Shown here: positions 25,814-34,546 of the stretch, piece by piece
How positions within the stretch are numbered: the first letter of the stretch is position 1
Layout of the letters: every line of letters starts with the position of its first letter
NCBI RefSeq assembly: GCF_014873145.1
Contig: NZ_JADBEK010000001.1
Location: 1,674,001 to 1,738,000 of the forward strand
Length of the DNA stretch: 64,000 nucleotides
Direction of reading: 5' to 3'
From: Nonomuraea angiospora
Lineage (GTDB): Bacteria > Actinomycetota > Actinomycetes > Streptosporangiales > Streptosporangiaceae
Notes under the pieces: model-generated
The model's database searches: none
What the model was told of the DNA's origin: nothing
The model's input: only the letters and a program-made list of their open reading frames with translations
Made by a program: the position numbers and the translations under genes

Positions 25814-27157
25814 TCAGTCCGCGAGTGCCTGGCTGCGGCGGAGTTCGAGCTGCCGGGCCACCCGGGCGGTGTCGCGCGGGTAGGTGACGTACAGGACGGA
25901 GAGCAGGAGGCCGTTGACGATCATCAGGATGACCAGCACCCACAGGAACACGCCCTGGATGCCGAGCGTCGCCGCCAGCGAGCCCGCCATGAGCGAGAAC
26001 AGCGCCCAGGCGATGGTCTCGAACACCGTCAGCCAGATCGCGTACGCCTGCCCGCGCAGCTCCGGCAGCACGACGCCGGCCACGATGGGCCGGTTGACCG
26101 GCGGGTTCAGGCCCTGGCAGGCACCCAGCAGGGCCCAGAAGACCGCGTAGGTGGCGATCGCCTCGTACCGGAACTGCGTGCCGAAGAAGGCGATGACGGC
26201 GAACAGGATCTGGGCCAGTTGCAGGACCAGGACGCGCCCCCTGCCCGGCATGAGCCGGTCGAGCCGGGGCAGGACGAATCCGGCGCTCAGCGTGGCGACG
26301 CTGTAGCCGAGGCCGAACGGGAGCGCCACCAGGATGGCGGTGGCGTTGTCGATGCCGCGCTCGGTGACCAGGAACTGCACGCCGAAGATGGCGATCAGCA
26401 GGTGGCCCGACAGGAGCCGGCTCACCATCATCACGGTGTAGGTGGGGATGCGGAACAGCCCGGCCACGGAGGCGACGGTGACCTTCGCCTTCGTCCGGTC
26501 CTCGCCGGCCAGGTCGGCGAGCTGCTTCTCGGAGGACCCGATGCCCGGATCGGTGAAGAAGGCGGCCACGACGAGGCCGGCTGCGACGCAGACGCCGCCG
26601 AGGGTCCACAGCGCCCAGCGCCAGCCGTCCTCGAGCCCGACGAAGACGGCCATGACCGGCCCGAGGACGATGGCGGCGAGCTGGATCGTGCCGAAGAAGA
26701 TCCCGTTCGCCCGGGCCCGATGCTCGTCGGCGAAGGAGTCGGCGATGACGGCCATGGCGATGGGCGAGCCGCCGATCACCGCGGCGGACATGAGGGTGCA
26801 GCAGATGAGGAGCTGGACGAAGTTCTGGGAGAAACCGGCGGCGATGCCGAACAGGCCGCCGGTCACCGTCGTGGCGACCAGCGCGCCACGACGGCCGATC
26901 CTGCTGGACAACCAGACCCAGAACGGGCCGGCCGGAACGCTGGCGATCTTGCCGAGCGCCGCGATGACGCCCAGATGACCGCTGTCGAGCCGGAGCGCGG
27001 CCGCGAGCGTGGGGAAGACGGTGTTGATGAGACCGGCTTCGGTGTTGTCGACGACGCTCACGCCGGAGAGGACGGCGAGATTGCGCCAGCGATGGGGGAC
27101 GTTGGCGGCCTGAGCCGCTCCTGGCTGTACGGACGCGGTGGAGGCGCTGGCATCCAT
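25814..27157 (-). CDS. MFS transporter of the sulfatase operon
   Basis: 447 residues with twelve predicted membrane helices. The loop 2-3 signature is WVWLSSRIGRRGALV. The gene starts 43 bp after the sulfatase stop in the same direction, so it probably completes a padR-sulfatase-MFS operon. Because the sulfatase lacks a signal peptide, the transporter could bring a sulfate ester into the cell or expel a product; direction is not evident from sequence. Confidence 0.9.
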   Translation of the reverse strand: MDASASTASVQPGAAQAANVPHRWRNLAVLSGVSVVDNTEAGLINTVFPTLAAALRLDSGHLGVIAALGKIASVPAGPFWVWLSSRIGRRGALVATTVTGGLFGIAAGFSQNFVQLLICCTLMSAAVIGGSPIAMAVIADSFADEHRARANGIFFGTIQLAAIVLGPVMAVFVGLEDGWRWALWTLGGVCVAAGLVVAAFFTDPGIGSSEKQLADLAGEDRTKAKVTVASVAGLFRIPTYTVMMVSRLLSGHLLIAIFGVQFLVTERGIDNATAILVALPFGLGYSVATLSAGFVLPRLDRLMPGRGRVLVLQLAQILFAVIAFFGTQFRYEAIATYAVFWALLGACQGLNPPVNRPIVAGVVLPELRGQAYAIWLTVFETIAWALFSLMAGSLAATLGIQGVFLWVLVILMIVNGLLLSVLYVTYPRDTARVARQLELRRSQALAD

Positions 27158-27200
27158 GCGGTGCCCCTGTCTGCAGTGTTGCGATAGAGAGAGCGTCGCC

Positions 27201-28970
27201 TCAGTCGGAGGAGGCGGCGGGTGTTGCCGAGAGAAGGCCGAACTGCTCGTCGATGCGGCGCAGGACCGCGGCGGGCACGAAGCCGAGACGGGCGAGGTCC
27301 AGCAGGCTCATGGGGGCGGGGGCGGCGAGCAGCTCCGACTGCACCAGGGCCGGGGCCTCCTGCGCGAGGACGTCCTTGGCGCCGGCGACGCCCAGCAGCT
27401 CCAGGATCGGCGTGCGGAGCAGGGCGGGGGCCTGGAAGTCCGTCTCCGCGGGCAGCGGCACGGCGACGGCCGCCGCGCGCTCGCGCTGCTCGCGGACCAG
27501 CAGGTGCTCGCGGGTGACCGCGCCCTCACGCGGGATGCCCAGGCGCTCGAACTGGCTGGGCGGGGCGTCGTTGCCGACCATGAGCCGGCGCAGCAGCTCG
27601 ATCATCCGCAGCTCCACGTCGTCGTCCACGATCGGGCTCTCCTGCGCCGGATCCTCGTGCAGGTCGAACAGCAGCGTGCCGTGCCGCCACGGGTTCATCC
27701 AGCTCGGCGAGGCGGGCATCCGCATCGTGCGCAGGCCCTTGGTGAAGGCGAACGGCTCGGCCGGCTCCCACTCCCTCAGCTCCGCCACCGAGAACCGGGC
27801 GCGCATGTGCGTGGGCATGAGCGTGAACTCCTCCAGCGGCCCGTTGGCCGCCTCCCTGGCCGCGCGCATGTAGACGTAGCGGCCGTCGGTGACGTTCACG
27901 TGCCCGCCGTGGATGCCGAACAGCGCGCCCTCCCGCAGCGGCCCGTCCTGGGCGAGGTCCGCGCCCTGCATGTCAGGGGTGGGCTCCAGGCCGAAGTAGC
28001 GCAGCACGGTCGGCGCGATGTCGATGGTCTGCGCCAGCTCGCCCCGCCGCAGGTCCCGCCCGCCGGTCCGCGGGTCCCACAGGAACATCGGCAGGTGCAC
28101 CAGCTCGTTGAACCACGGCATCACCGACTTGGCCCACCAGCCGTGCTCGCCCAGCAGGAAACCGTGATCGGTGTTGACGACGAGCAGGGTGTCGTCCCAC
28201 ATGCCGTGCTCGTCCATGAAGTCCAGGACGCGGCCGAGCGAGCGGTCGCACATCGACACCAGCGCGGCGTACTCCATGCGGGCGTGCTCGACCTGCTCGT
28301 TCGGCTCCAGCACCTTCTGGTACGGCGGCCAGTCGAACGCGGGCCCGTCATAGTCGTGCGGGTAACGGTCCTTGTAGTGCTGGTGGGTGAAGAACGGCTC
28401 GTGCGGGTCGAACAGCTCGATCTGCAGCAACCACCGGTCGGCGTCGGCGTTGGTCTCCAGGAAGTGCAGCCCCGCGTCGACGGTCAGGGTCTGGGAGTGC
28501 TCGGCCTCGGTCGGCATGTACGTGCGATTGATCACGTCCTGCCGTTTCATGGCCCCGTACGGGCTCGCAGACCCGCCGTCGCCGCCGGCCACGCCCTTCC
28601 ACGGGTCGCCCTCCTGGCCCCGGAAGAACTCCCAGGTGCTGTAGCGGGTGTGGTAGGTCGCGCCGCCGTCCTCCCAGTAGTGCGGGTGGTCGGAGACCAG
28701 GTGCGCGTGCACGCCCGCCCGCTTGAGCAGCTCCGGCATCGAGTCGTCGAACGGCTCCAGCGGGCCCCAGCTGCGGTGCAGGAAGTTGTACCGGCCGGTG
28801 TGCATCTCGCGCCGCGCCGGCATGCACGGCAGCGACCCGGCGTAGAAGTTGTCGAACGTCACGGCCTTGGCCGCCAGCCGCGCGAAGTTGGGCGCGTCGA
28901 CGAAGGTGTCGGCGTAAGGGGCGAGCATGTGCCGGTTCAGGCTGTCGAACATGAGGATGACGGCTCTCAT
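27201..28970 (-). CDS. Type I (formylglycine-dependent) sulfatase, cytoplasmic
   Basis: 589 residues from ATG 28970, which overlaps the padR stop (ATGA) after GAGGAGG. The activation motif is SLPCMPARREMHTGR: Cys49 in CxPxR is the residue converted to formylglycine. Metal sites are suggested by FDSLNRHM at the N-terminus and NTDHGFLLGEHGWWAKS. There is no signal peptide, so it acts in the cytoplasm. The divergent gene at 29618 encodes the needed formylglycine-generating enzyme. Substrate could be a sulfated carbohydrate or another alkyl/aryl sulfate; longer starts upstream are inside padR. Confidence 0.92.
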   Translation of the reverse strand: MRAVILMFDSLNRHMLAPYADTFVDAPNFARLAAKAVTFDNFYAGSLPCMPARREMHTGRYNFLHRSWGPLEPFDDSMPELLKRAGVHAHLVSDHPHYWEDGGATYHTRYSTWEFFRGQEGDPWKGVAGGDGGSASPYGAMKRQDVINRTYMPTEAEHSQTLTVDAGLHFLETNADADRWLLQIELFDPHEPFFTHQHYKDRYPHDYDGPAFDWPPYQKVLEPNEQVEHARMEYAALVSMCDRSLGRVLDFMDEHGMWDDTLLVVNTDHGFLLGEHGWWAKSVMPWFNELVHLPMFLWDPRTGGRDLRRGELAQTIDIAPTVLRYFGLEPTPDMQGADLAQDGPLREGALFGIHGGHVNVTDGRYVYMRAAREAANGPLEEFTLMPTHMRARFSVAELREWEPAEPFAFTKGLRTMRMPASPSWMNPWRHGTLLFDLHEDPAQESPIVDDDVELRMIELLRRLMVGNDAPPSQFERLGIPREGAVTREHLLVREQRERAAAVAVPLPAETDFQAPALLRTPILELLGVAGAKDVLAQEAPALVQSELLAAPAPMSLLDLARLGFVPAAVLRRIDEQFGLLSATPAASSD

Positions 28971-29560
28971 CGCGTCGCCTCCTCGGCGTGGTCGGCGTTG
29001 ATCGGCTCTCCGTCGAGGAGCCGGCGGCGCAGCTCGACCAGTGAGGCGATGTGGCGGTCCATCGCCTCGGCCCCGCGCCGGTGGAGCCACTCGTCCATCT
29101 GGCCGCCGAGCTCGACGTCGTAGCCCCGCGGCGGCTCGTCGAACCGGCTGCGGTCACGATGGCGGTACCGCGCGACCTCGGCGACCCGGGTGTTGATCTC
29201 GACGTCGAGGATGCCGATCACCTGCTCGACCGTCATGAACCCGGCACTGCCCAGCCGCGCGTACAGGTCGGGGTCCTGGAAGCGGGTGGGCGGGTTGTAG
29301 GGGCGCGTCAGCCAGTCGGTGAAGACCGTGTGGCCCTCTTCGGTCACGTGGTAGCGCTTGGCGTTGCTCGCCCCGGGGCGCTCCTCGATCGTGTGCTCGA
29401 CCCAGCCGCGCTCCTCCATCGCCGCCAGCGTCCGGTACGCCTGGCTCATGGTCGTGTTCGAGCGCATGAACCGGCCGTGCGTGTCGAAGAACCTCTTCAG
29501 CTCATAGCCGGTGCTGGGGCGACTGAGCAGCGCGCCGAGCAGCAGAATCTCAAGCTTCAT
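28967..29560 (-). CDS. PadR-family transcriptional regulator
   Basis: 197 residues. N-terminal winged helix: LEILLLGALLSRPSTGYELKRFFDTHGRF ... TMSQAYRTLAAMEERGWVEHTIEE with RYHVTEEGHTVFTDWL as the wing. The C-terminal part is the longer helical domain of the PadR/Vir family (PF10400-like). It leads the sulfatase operon and diverges from the FGE gene, so it likely controls both through repeats at 29593-29633. Confidence 0.92.
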   Translation of the reverse strand: MKLEILLLGALLSRPSTGYELKRFFDTHGRFMRSNTTMSQAYRTLAAMEERGWVEHTIEERPGASNAKRYHVTEEGHTVFTDWLTRPYNPPTRFQDPDLYARLGSAGFMTVEQVIGILDVEINTRVAEVARYRHRDRSRFDEPPRGYDVELGGQMDEWLHRRGAEAMDRHIASLVELRRRLLDGEPINADHAEEATR

Positions 29561-29592
29561 CAAATGTGCCCGTCCTTGTAACGGAGCTAACC

Positions 29593-29633
29593 GTGCCACA
29601 AGTGGAATGGTGATACCATGACACAAGTGGCAC
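29593..29633. promoter_or_regulatory. Inverted repeats in the padR/FGE divergent region
   Basis: GTGCCAC (29593-29599) pairs with GTGGCAC (29627-29633), CACAAGTGG is repeated at 29597 and 29622, and ATGGT-GAT-ACCAT (29607-29619) sits between and covers the FGE start codon. Candidate PadR operator. Confidence 0.55.
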
Positions 29634-30586
29634 ACCCTGTCGATAGGTCCGGCTCCTCTTCCTGCTGCGCGCCGCACCTGGCGGCTTCCCCGGGTCGCGA
29701 GCCGATTCCGGCCGGGCGCGGCGCCCATCCGATCGAGCAGTGCCACGTCGGGGCCGGCGTCTTCCGCATGGGCGACCCCTTCGGCGACGGCCTGGCCGGG
29801 GACGGCGAGACGCCGGCGCACGAGGTGTCGCTCGACGCGTTCGACATCGACGCGACCGCCGTCACCAACGCCGACTTCGCCCGCTTCGCCGACGACACGG
29901 GATATCGCACCGAGGCGGAGCTCGCGGGGCTGTCGGCGGTCTTCCACACGCTGGTCCACCCGCGGGCGGAGGTGGTCGGCAGGTCGCCCCGCGCCCCCTG
30001 GTGGCTCGGCGTCGCGGGCGCCGACTGGCGGCACCCGGAAGGCCCGCGGTCCGGCATCCTCGGGCGGGAGGACCATCCCGTCGTCCACGTGACCTGGCAC
30101 GACGCCCGGGCCTACTGCGCCTGGGCCGGGCGGCGCCTGCCCACGGAGGCCGAGTGGGAGCGCGCTTCACGCGGCGGCCTCGAAGGCGCCCGCTACCCGT
30201 GGGGCGACGACCTCCTCGACGCCCACGGCAACTGGCGGGCCAACATCTGGCAGGGCTCGTTCCCTGATCACGACACCGCCGAGGACGGCTGGCCGGGCAC
30301 CGCGCCCGTGCGCACGTTCGCGCCGAACGGCTTCGGGCTCTGGCAGACCGTGGGCAACGTCTGGGAGTGGTGCGACGACCCGTTCGACCCGCGCGCGTAC
30401 GCGAAACGGGCCAGGGGGCCGGTCCACGACCCGCGTCCCCGGGTCGCCCCGGCGCTCCGGGTCCTGCGCGGCGGCTCGTACCTGTGCCACGACTCCTACT
30501 GCAACCGCTACCGCAACGCCGCCAGATCGTCGAACACGCCCGACTCCAGCATGGGCAACGCGGGCTTTCGCACGGTGGCGCTCTGA
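29618..30586 (+). CDS. Formylglycine-generating enzyme (sulfatase maturase)
   Basis: 322 residues. The FGE-sulfatase fold is clear: FRMGDPFGDGLAGDGETPAHEVSLDAFDID, HPVVHVTWHDARAYCAWAGRRLPTEAEWERASRGG, YPWGDDL, NIWQGSFP and NVWEWC. The copper-binding catalytic pair lies in LRGGSYLCHDSYCNRY (Cys290 and Cys295), matching the Streptomyces coelicolor enzyme as I remember it. It oxidises the sulfatase CxPxR cysteine to formylglycine using O2. A Cys-Cys pair in the N-terminal extension (SSSCCAPHLA) is outside the fold. Start choice is uncertain because the ATG lies within the inverted repeats. Confidence 0.95.
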   Translation: MTQVAHPVDRSGSSSCCAPHLAASPGREPIPAGRGAHPIEQCHVGAGVFRMGDPFGDGLAGDGETPAHEVSLDAFDIDATAVTNADFARFADDTGYRTEAELAGLSAVFHTLVHPRAEVVGRSPRAPWWLGVAGADWRHPEGPRSGILGREDHPVVHVTWHDARAYCAWAGRRLPTEAEWERASRGGLEGARYPWGDDLLDAHGNWRANIWQGSFPDHDTAEDGWPGTAPVRTFAPNGFGLWQTVGNVWEWCDDPFDPRAYAKRARGPVHDPRPRVAPALRVLRGGSYLCHDSYCNRYRNAARSSNTPDSSMGNAGFRTVAL

Positions 30587-30680
30587 GGCGGTGGCCGGTC
30601 CTGACGGGCCCCCAGTTCGCGGTCCTCACCGCGCTCGACCACCGTCCGGGCGTCGATCAGGGCTCGCCGGCCTCGCCGGG
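30587..30680 (+). pseudogene. MarR-family regulator fragment
   Basis: The frame at 30586-30680 reads WPVLTGPQFAVLTALDHRPGVDQG, which matches the start of the MarR winged-helix (LT-x-QF-x-VL ... HPG-x-DQ) but then dissolves. No start, no second half. A relic, not a working gene. The remainder of the 152-bp gap up to 30738 shows nothing. Confidence 0.5.
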
Positions 30681-30738
30681 TGCTGCGCGAGCTGACGGCG
30701 TGTACGGTACGATCGTCTCGGGCCGGCGATCGCGAAGG

Positions 30739-31371
30739 TCACTCGGTGGCCACGCGGACTCCGAGCGCGATCAGGGTGGCGCCGAGGAGGGCCTCCTGGA
30801 CGCGCCGGACGCGCCGGGAGCGGAGCAGGTGACGAATCCGGTGAACGCTCAGGGCGGTCAGGCCCAGCCCGGTCATGCTGAAGGCCACGGCGATCATCGC
30901 CAGCCCCAGGGCGACCGGCACGGCCTGGCCCGGCGAGCCGACCGGCACGAACTGCGGGAGAGCCGCCAGGAAGAACAGGGTGGCCTTCGGATTCGTGAGA
31001 TTCGTCAGGAGCCCCTGCAGGAAGGGCGTGCCGCGCCGTCCGGGCTCGGTGAGGGCCGGGACGGCGGCACCGTGCGCGGGGCCGATGCGCCAGGCCGCCC
31101 ACAGCGAGCGGAGGCCGAGGCCGACCAGCACCACCGCACCGGTGAACTTGACGAGCGCGAACAGCGCCTCGCTGCGCAGCAACAGCTCCGCCAGGCCGAA
31201 CGCGACCAGCGTGGCGTGCACGAAGAGCCCCGCCGCGCAACCGAGCGCCGTGCGGATGCCCGCCGACCGGCCGAACTTCATCGTGCTGCGGACGACCACG
31301 GCGGTGTCGAGACCGGGCGTGATCGTGATCAGCAGGCACAGGCCGATGAAGGGCATCAGATGATCGGTCAT
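30739..31371 (-). CDS. LysE/RhtB-family amino-acid exporter
   Basis: 210 residues with about six hydrophobic helices. The family signature is LITITPGLDTAVVVRSTMKFGRSAGIRTALGCAAG, and LTNLTNPKATLFFLAALPQF is the typical second motif. It exports amino acids or related small molecules across the cytoplasmic membrane. ATG 31371 is chosen because it begins MTDHLMPFIGLCLL; the frame is open for 41 more codons upstream with no support. Confidence 0.92.
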   Translation of the reverse strand: MTDHLMPFIGLCLLITITPGLDTAVVVRSTMKFGRSAGIRTALGCAAGLFVHATLVAFGLAELLLRSEALFALVKFTGAVVLVGLGLRSLWAAWRIGPAHGAAVPALTEPGRRGTPFLQGLLTNLTNPKATLFFLAALPQFVPVGSPGQAVPVALGLAMIAVAFSMTGLGLTALSVHRIRHLLRSRRVRRVQEALLGATLIALGVRVATE

Positions 31372-31478
31372 CACCCGATTGTGCCGCAGGACGACGCGGC
31401 GCGGCCCCCACGGGCGAACATAGGCGAACATGAGCGCCGTATCCTCCGATGAACGTTCCGAATCTGCGGGAGACGTCG

Positions 31479-32264
31479 ATGTCAGCGCTTTCACGGACCG
31501 GTCGCGACAGGGAGGCGGCGGTGTGGCTGTGGCCCGGCCGCGCCCTGTACGCCGGGCCGTCCCTGCGACTGGGCCCGCACTCCGGCGCGGTGGCGTGCGT
31601 GGCCGTCGGCGTGGACGCGCCCTTCGCCGTACGGCGCACGCCCGGCGGCGAGCTGCGGGCGCGGACCGCTCTCGTCCCGCCGCGCATCCGGCACCACCTC
31701 ACGGCGGGCGGCGACCGCATGGTCTTCCTCTACCTCGACCCGGGCTCGGCCGAGGACCGGGCGTGCCGGGCCAGATTCACCGCCGGCGACGACGGCGTCC
31801 TGACCGGGCACGAAGCCGAGGCCGGCCTGCTGGTCCGGGCGGCGGCCATCTCCGCGCACAGCCCGGACCGGCAGATCACCGCCTGGACGGACGAGGCCAC
31901 CGGCCGCACGACGGCCTCGTTCACCGATCCCCGGATCGCCGCCGCCCTGCGCCGCCTGATCGGCGCGGACGAGCCCCTGCCCGCCGCACTGCTGGCCGCC
32001 GAGCTGGGGCTGTCGGAGTCACGCTTCCTGCGGCTGTTCAGGGAACGTACGGGCACCTCGTACCGGCGGTTCCGGCTGTGGGCGCAGATGCACCGGGCCG
32101 CCCGCGCGCTCGCCGCGGGCGAGAACCTCACCCGCGCCGCGGCCGACGGCTACTTCGCCAGCCCATCCCACTTCAGCACCGCGTTCCACGCGATGTTCGG
32201 CCTGCCCCCGAGCGACCTGCTCGCCCGGCGTCTCACGATCCGGTGCCTGGATCCCCTGGTGTGA
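31479..32264 (+). CDS. AraC-family transcriptional regulator
   Basis: 261 residues. C-terminal double helix-turn-helix: LLAAELGLSESRFLRLFRERTGTSYRRFRLWAQMHRAARAL and RAAADGYFASPSHFSTAFHAMFGLPPSDLL. The N-terminal 130 residues form a compact sensor domain (AVWLWPGRALYAGPSLRLGPHS). ATG 31479 follows GGGAGA; ATG 31449 lacks a ribosome site. It converges on the DUF4345-like gene, a combination that suggests control of it. Confidence 0.9.
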   Translation: MSALSRTGRDREAAVWLWPGRALYAGPSLRLGPHSGAVACVAVGVDAPFAVRRTPGGELRARTALVPPRIRHHLTAGGDRMVFLYLDPGSAEDRACRARFTAGDDGVLTGHEAEAGLLVRAAAISAHSPDRQITAWTDEATGRTTASFTDPRIAAALRRLIGADEPLPAALLAAELGLSESRFLRLFRERTGTSYRRFRLWAQMHRAARALAAGENLTRAAADGYFASPSHFSTAFHAMFGLPPSDLLARRLTIRCLDPLV

Positions 32265-32268
32265 CGGC

Positions 32269-32640
32269 TCACCAGGCGACGGCGGCCAGCAGCGCGCCAC
32301 CGCCCGCGGCCTCCACCCAGAAATACAGCCACGAGGGGTAGAACGCCGACGGCCGCTCGACCGACCGCGCCACCAGCCGGCCGGCGGCCATGCCCAGCAG
32401 GGACACGGCGACTGCCACGACCACGCCGGTCCGCATCCCGCCCGCGCCGGCCGCCGCGACCAGCAGCAGGCCCGCGACGGCCACGCCGAAGCCGCCGTAC
32501 ACGGCGCGGACCTCGGTCCGCGCCTCGGCCGAGTCGGCCACGATCCGGAACGGCCTGATCAGCGCGGCAGGCGCGAGGAGGCCGTAAACGCCCATCCCGA
32601 GGAAGAAGACCGCCGCGGCGGCGATCACGACAGTCGACAT
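32269..32640 (-). CDS. DUF4345-like four-helix membrane protein
   Basis: 123 residues with four hydrophobic helices: VVIAAAAVFFLGMGVYGLL, RAVYGGFGVAVAGLLLVAAAG, VVVAVAVSLLGMAAGRL and FWVEAAGGGALLAAVAW. The EVRAVYGGFGVAVAGLL motif is typical of DUF4345. ATG 32640 follows GAGGAG. Its stop is four bases from the convergent AraC stop. Function unknown. Confidence 0.82.
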   Translation of the reverse strand: MSTVVIAAAAVFFLGMGVYGLLAPAALIRPFRIVADSAEARTEVRAVYGGFGVAVAGLLLVAAAGAGGMRTGVVVAVAVSLLGMAAGRLVARSVERPSAFYPSWLYFWVEAAGGGALLAAVAW

Positions 32641-32799
32641 GAAAGTGCTCCTCAACGTCACGGCAGCTTGCCCGGCCAGGACAGCGTGCCGCTCGCGCAC
32701 CGCCCCCGGCTTTCACCAACCCGCCGCGGTCGGGGCCGCTCAGATCGTGCCGCAAAACCGTTCGATCGCGGCGGTGGTCACGATCTACGATGAGGCCGC

Positions 32800-33630
32800 G
32801 TGGGCAACAGATTGAGCGGTGTCGCGACGGTCAACGAGCGGATCGCCACCGACGGGCACTACACCGCCGAGGACGGCACCCTCGTCACCGTGGGCCCCGC
32901 GCTGGCGGCCGCGGTCTCGGGCACGGTGAGCCATCCGCCGGACGAGCCGATCGCGGCGCCGACCCCCGGCGGCCACCGCACGTCTTTCGAGGTCACCGCG
33001 GAAGGCAGCCTGCAGGCCGCGCGGCGGCTGCACCTGGCGGGCGCCGAACGGATCGCCGTGCTGAACTTCGCCTCGGCCCGCAACCCCGGCGGCGGCTACC
33101 TCGGCGGGGCCAAGGCGCAGGAGGAGGACCTGTGCCGCGCGAGCCTGCTGCACCCCTGCCTGCTGAATGCCCCCGACTACTACGCCGCGCACCGCGCCTC
33201 CTCCGACCTGCTCTACAGCCACCGGGTCATCTGGTCTCCCGACGTGCCGGTGCACCGCGACGAGCGCGGCCGGCTGCTCGGTGAGCCGTACCCGGTCTCG
33301 TTCCTGACCTCGCCCGCGCCCAACGCCGGGCAGCTGCTGCGGCGCGATCCCGGCGCGGGGCCGCGGATCCGGCGGGCGCTGCACGAGCGTGCCGGGCGCG
33401 TGCTGGCGGTCGCCGCGCACCACGGCGCGCGGCAGCTCGTGCTCGGGGCGTGGGGGTGCGGAGTGTTCCGCAACGACCCGCGCGAGGTCGCCGCGGCCTT
33501 CCACGCCCACCTGGCCGGGGGCGGGGTGTTCGAACGGGTGGTGTTCGCGGTGTGGGACCGGTCGGAGGAGTCGGTCAACCGGGCCGCGTTCGCCGAACGC
33601 TTCGGTGAGCCGGTCACCGGGTCCGGGTGA
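32800..33630 (+). CDS. Poly(ADP-ribose) glycohydrolase-like macrodomain protein (TIGR02452 type)
   Basis: 276 residues. The PARG catalytic signature GGG-x7-QEE is present as NPGGGYLGGAKAQEEDLCR; the second Glu is the catalytic acid of bacterial-type PARGs. LGAWGCGVFRNDP and VFAVWD are late macrodomain strands. The enzyme should remove poly- or mono-ADP-ribose from proteins or nucleic acids in the cytoplasm. TACGAT at 32786-32791 is a -10 that puts transcription start at the GTG, so the message is probably leaderless. No partner PARP is seen nearby. Confidence 0.9.
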   Translation: MGNRLSGVATVNERIATDGHYTAEDGTLVTVGPALAAAVSGTVSHPPDEPIAAPTPGGHRTSFEVTAEGSLQAARRLHLAGAERIAVLNFASARNPGGGYLGGAKAQEEDLCRASLLHPCLLNAPDYYAAHRASSDLLYSHRVIWSPDVPVHRDERGRLLGEPYPVSFLTSPAPNAGQLLRRDPGAGPRIRRALHERAGRVLAVAAHHGARQLVLGAWGCGVFRNDPREVAAAFHAHLAGGGVFERVVFAVWDRSEESVNRAAFAERFGEPVTGSG

Positions 33631-33671
33631 GCGTGTCGGGGCCGGCGCCGCCAGACGGATAAATTGCGGGG

Positions 33672-34448
33672 ATGACCTTCGACGATCTCATCCCCTCCGC
33701 CGGCGAGTCGCCGCCGGTGTCGCGGCCGGTGACCCAGGCCGTGATCCTCGCCGGTGGCAAGGGATCACGCCTGCGCCCTTACACCGACACCCGGCCCAAG
33801 CCGATGATCGAGATCCCGGGCACCGGCCTGCCCATCATCGGCCACCAGCTCGAATGGCTGGCGGCGGAGGGGGTGACCGATGCGATCATCTCCTGCGGCT
33901 ACCTCTCCGAGGTCGTGCTCGACTGGCTGAGCGGCGTGAGCCTGCCGCTCAAGGTGACCCCGGTGATCGAGACCGAAGCGCTGGGGCGTGGTGGCGGGCT
34001 GAAGTTCGCCGCCGCCTCCCTGCCCCGCCCGGGTGAGCCCTGGTACGCCACCAACGGCGACATCTGGACCCGCTTCAGCCTGCGCGCCATGGCGGACTTC
34101 CACCATGAACGCGACGCCCATGCCACCCTCGCCCTGGCCCGCCCGCGCCTGCCTTGGGGGACCGTCGACATCGACCGCTTCGGCAACGTCCTGGACTTCG
34201 TCGAGGCCCCGCCGTCGCCCTATCCGATCAACGCCGGTGTCTACGTCTTCTCCGCCGAGTTCGCCTCGATGCTGCCGGAGGTCGGCGACCATGAGCGCAG
34301 CACGTTCCCCCACCTCGCCCGCCGGCGCCGCCTGGCGGGTTACGAGCTGCCTCAAGGGGTCTACTGGCGAGCCATCGACACGGCCAAGGATCTGAACGAG
34401 GCCGCCGAGGAGCTGGCCGCCTTCCGCAAGAAGAACCCGGCGCCCTGA
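33672..34448 (+). CDS. NDP-sugar nucleotidyltransferase (GlmU/RmlA-like domain)
   Basis: 258 residues. N-terminal nucleotide loop QAVILAGGKGSRLRPYTDTRPKPMIEIPG, with EALGRGGGLKFA and the metal-binding Asp in YATNGDIW. It should form an NDP-sugar from NTP and a sugar-1-phosphate, feeding glycan or glycosylated-metabolite synthesis. No acetyltransferase or beta-helix domain follows. A -10-like TAAATT ends seven bases before the ATG, so the transcript may be leaderless. No sugar-modifying genes are adjacent. Confidence 0.9.
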   Translation: MTFDDLIPSAGESPPVSRPVTQAVILAGGKGSRLRPYTDTRPKPMIEIPGTGLPIIGHQLEWLAAEGVTDAIISCGYLSEVVLDWLSGVSLPLKVTPVIETEALGRGGGLKFAAASLPRPGEPWYATNGDIWTRFSLRAMADFHHERDAHATLALARPRLPWGTVDIDRFGNVLDFVEAPPSPYPINAGVYVFSAEFASMLPEVGDHERSTFPHLARRRRLAGYELPQGVYWRAIDTAKDLNEAAEELAAFRKKNPAP

Positions 34449-34453
34449 TCGCG

Positions 34454-34486
34454 AACGCCACGCCTCAAAAGAGTGCGTGGCGCGTT
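34454..34486 (+). terminator. Hairpin terminator after the nucleotidyltransferase
   Basis: CGCCACGC (34456-34463) pairs with GCGTGGCG (34475-34482), extended inside by CTC-AAAA-GAG and outside by AA/TT across a bulge. Confidence 0.65.
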
Positions 34487-34546
34487 ACTTCATTTTCGCC
34501 GCGGTGCCGGGGGAATGTGGACCGTACGCCCATCTCCGCAGGGAGG

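Noticed and set aside
29618..30586. Lectin or kinase-associated FGE-sulfatase domain with another role
   Set aside because: The CxxxxC pair in YLCHDSYC and the adjacent CxPxR sulfatase favour a true maturase.
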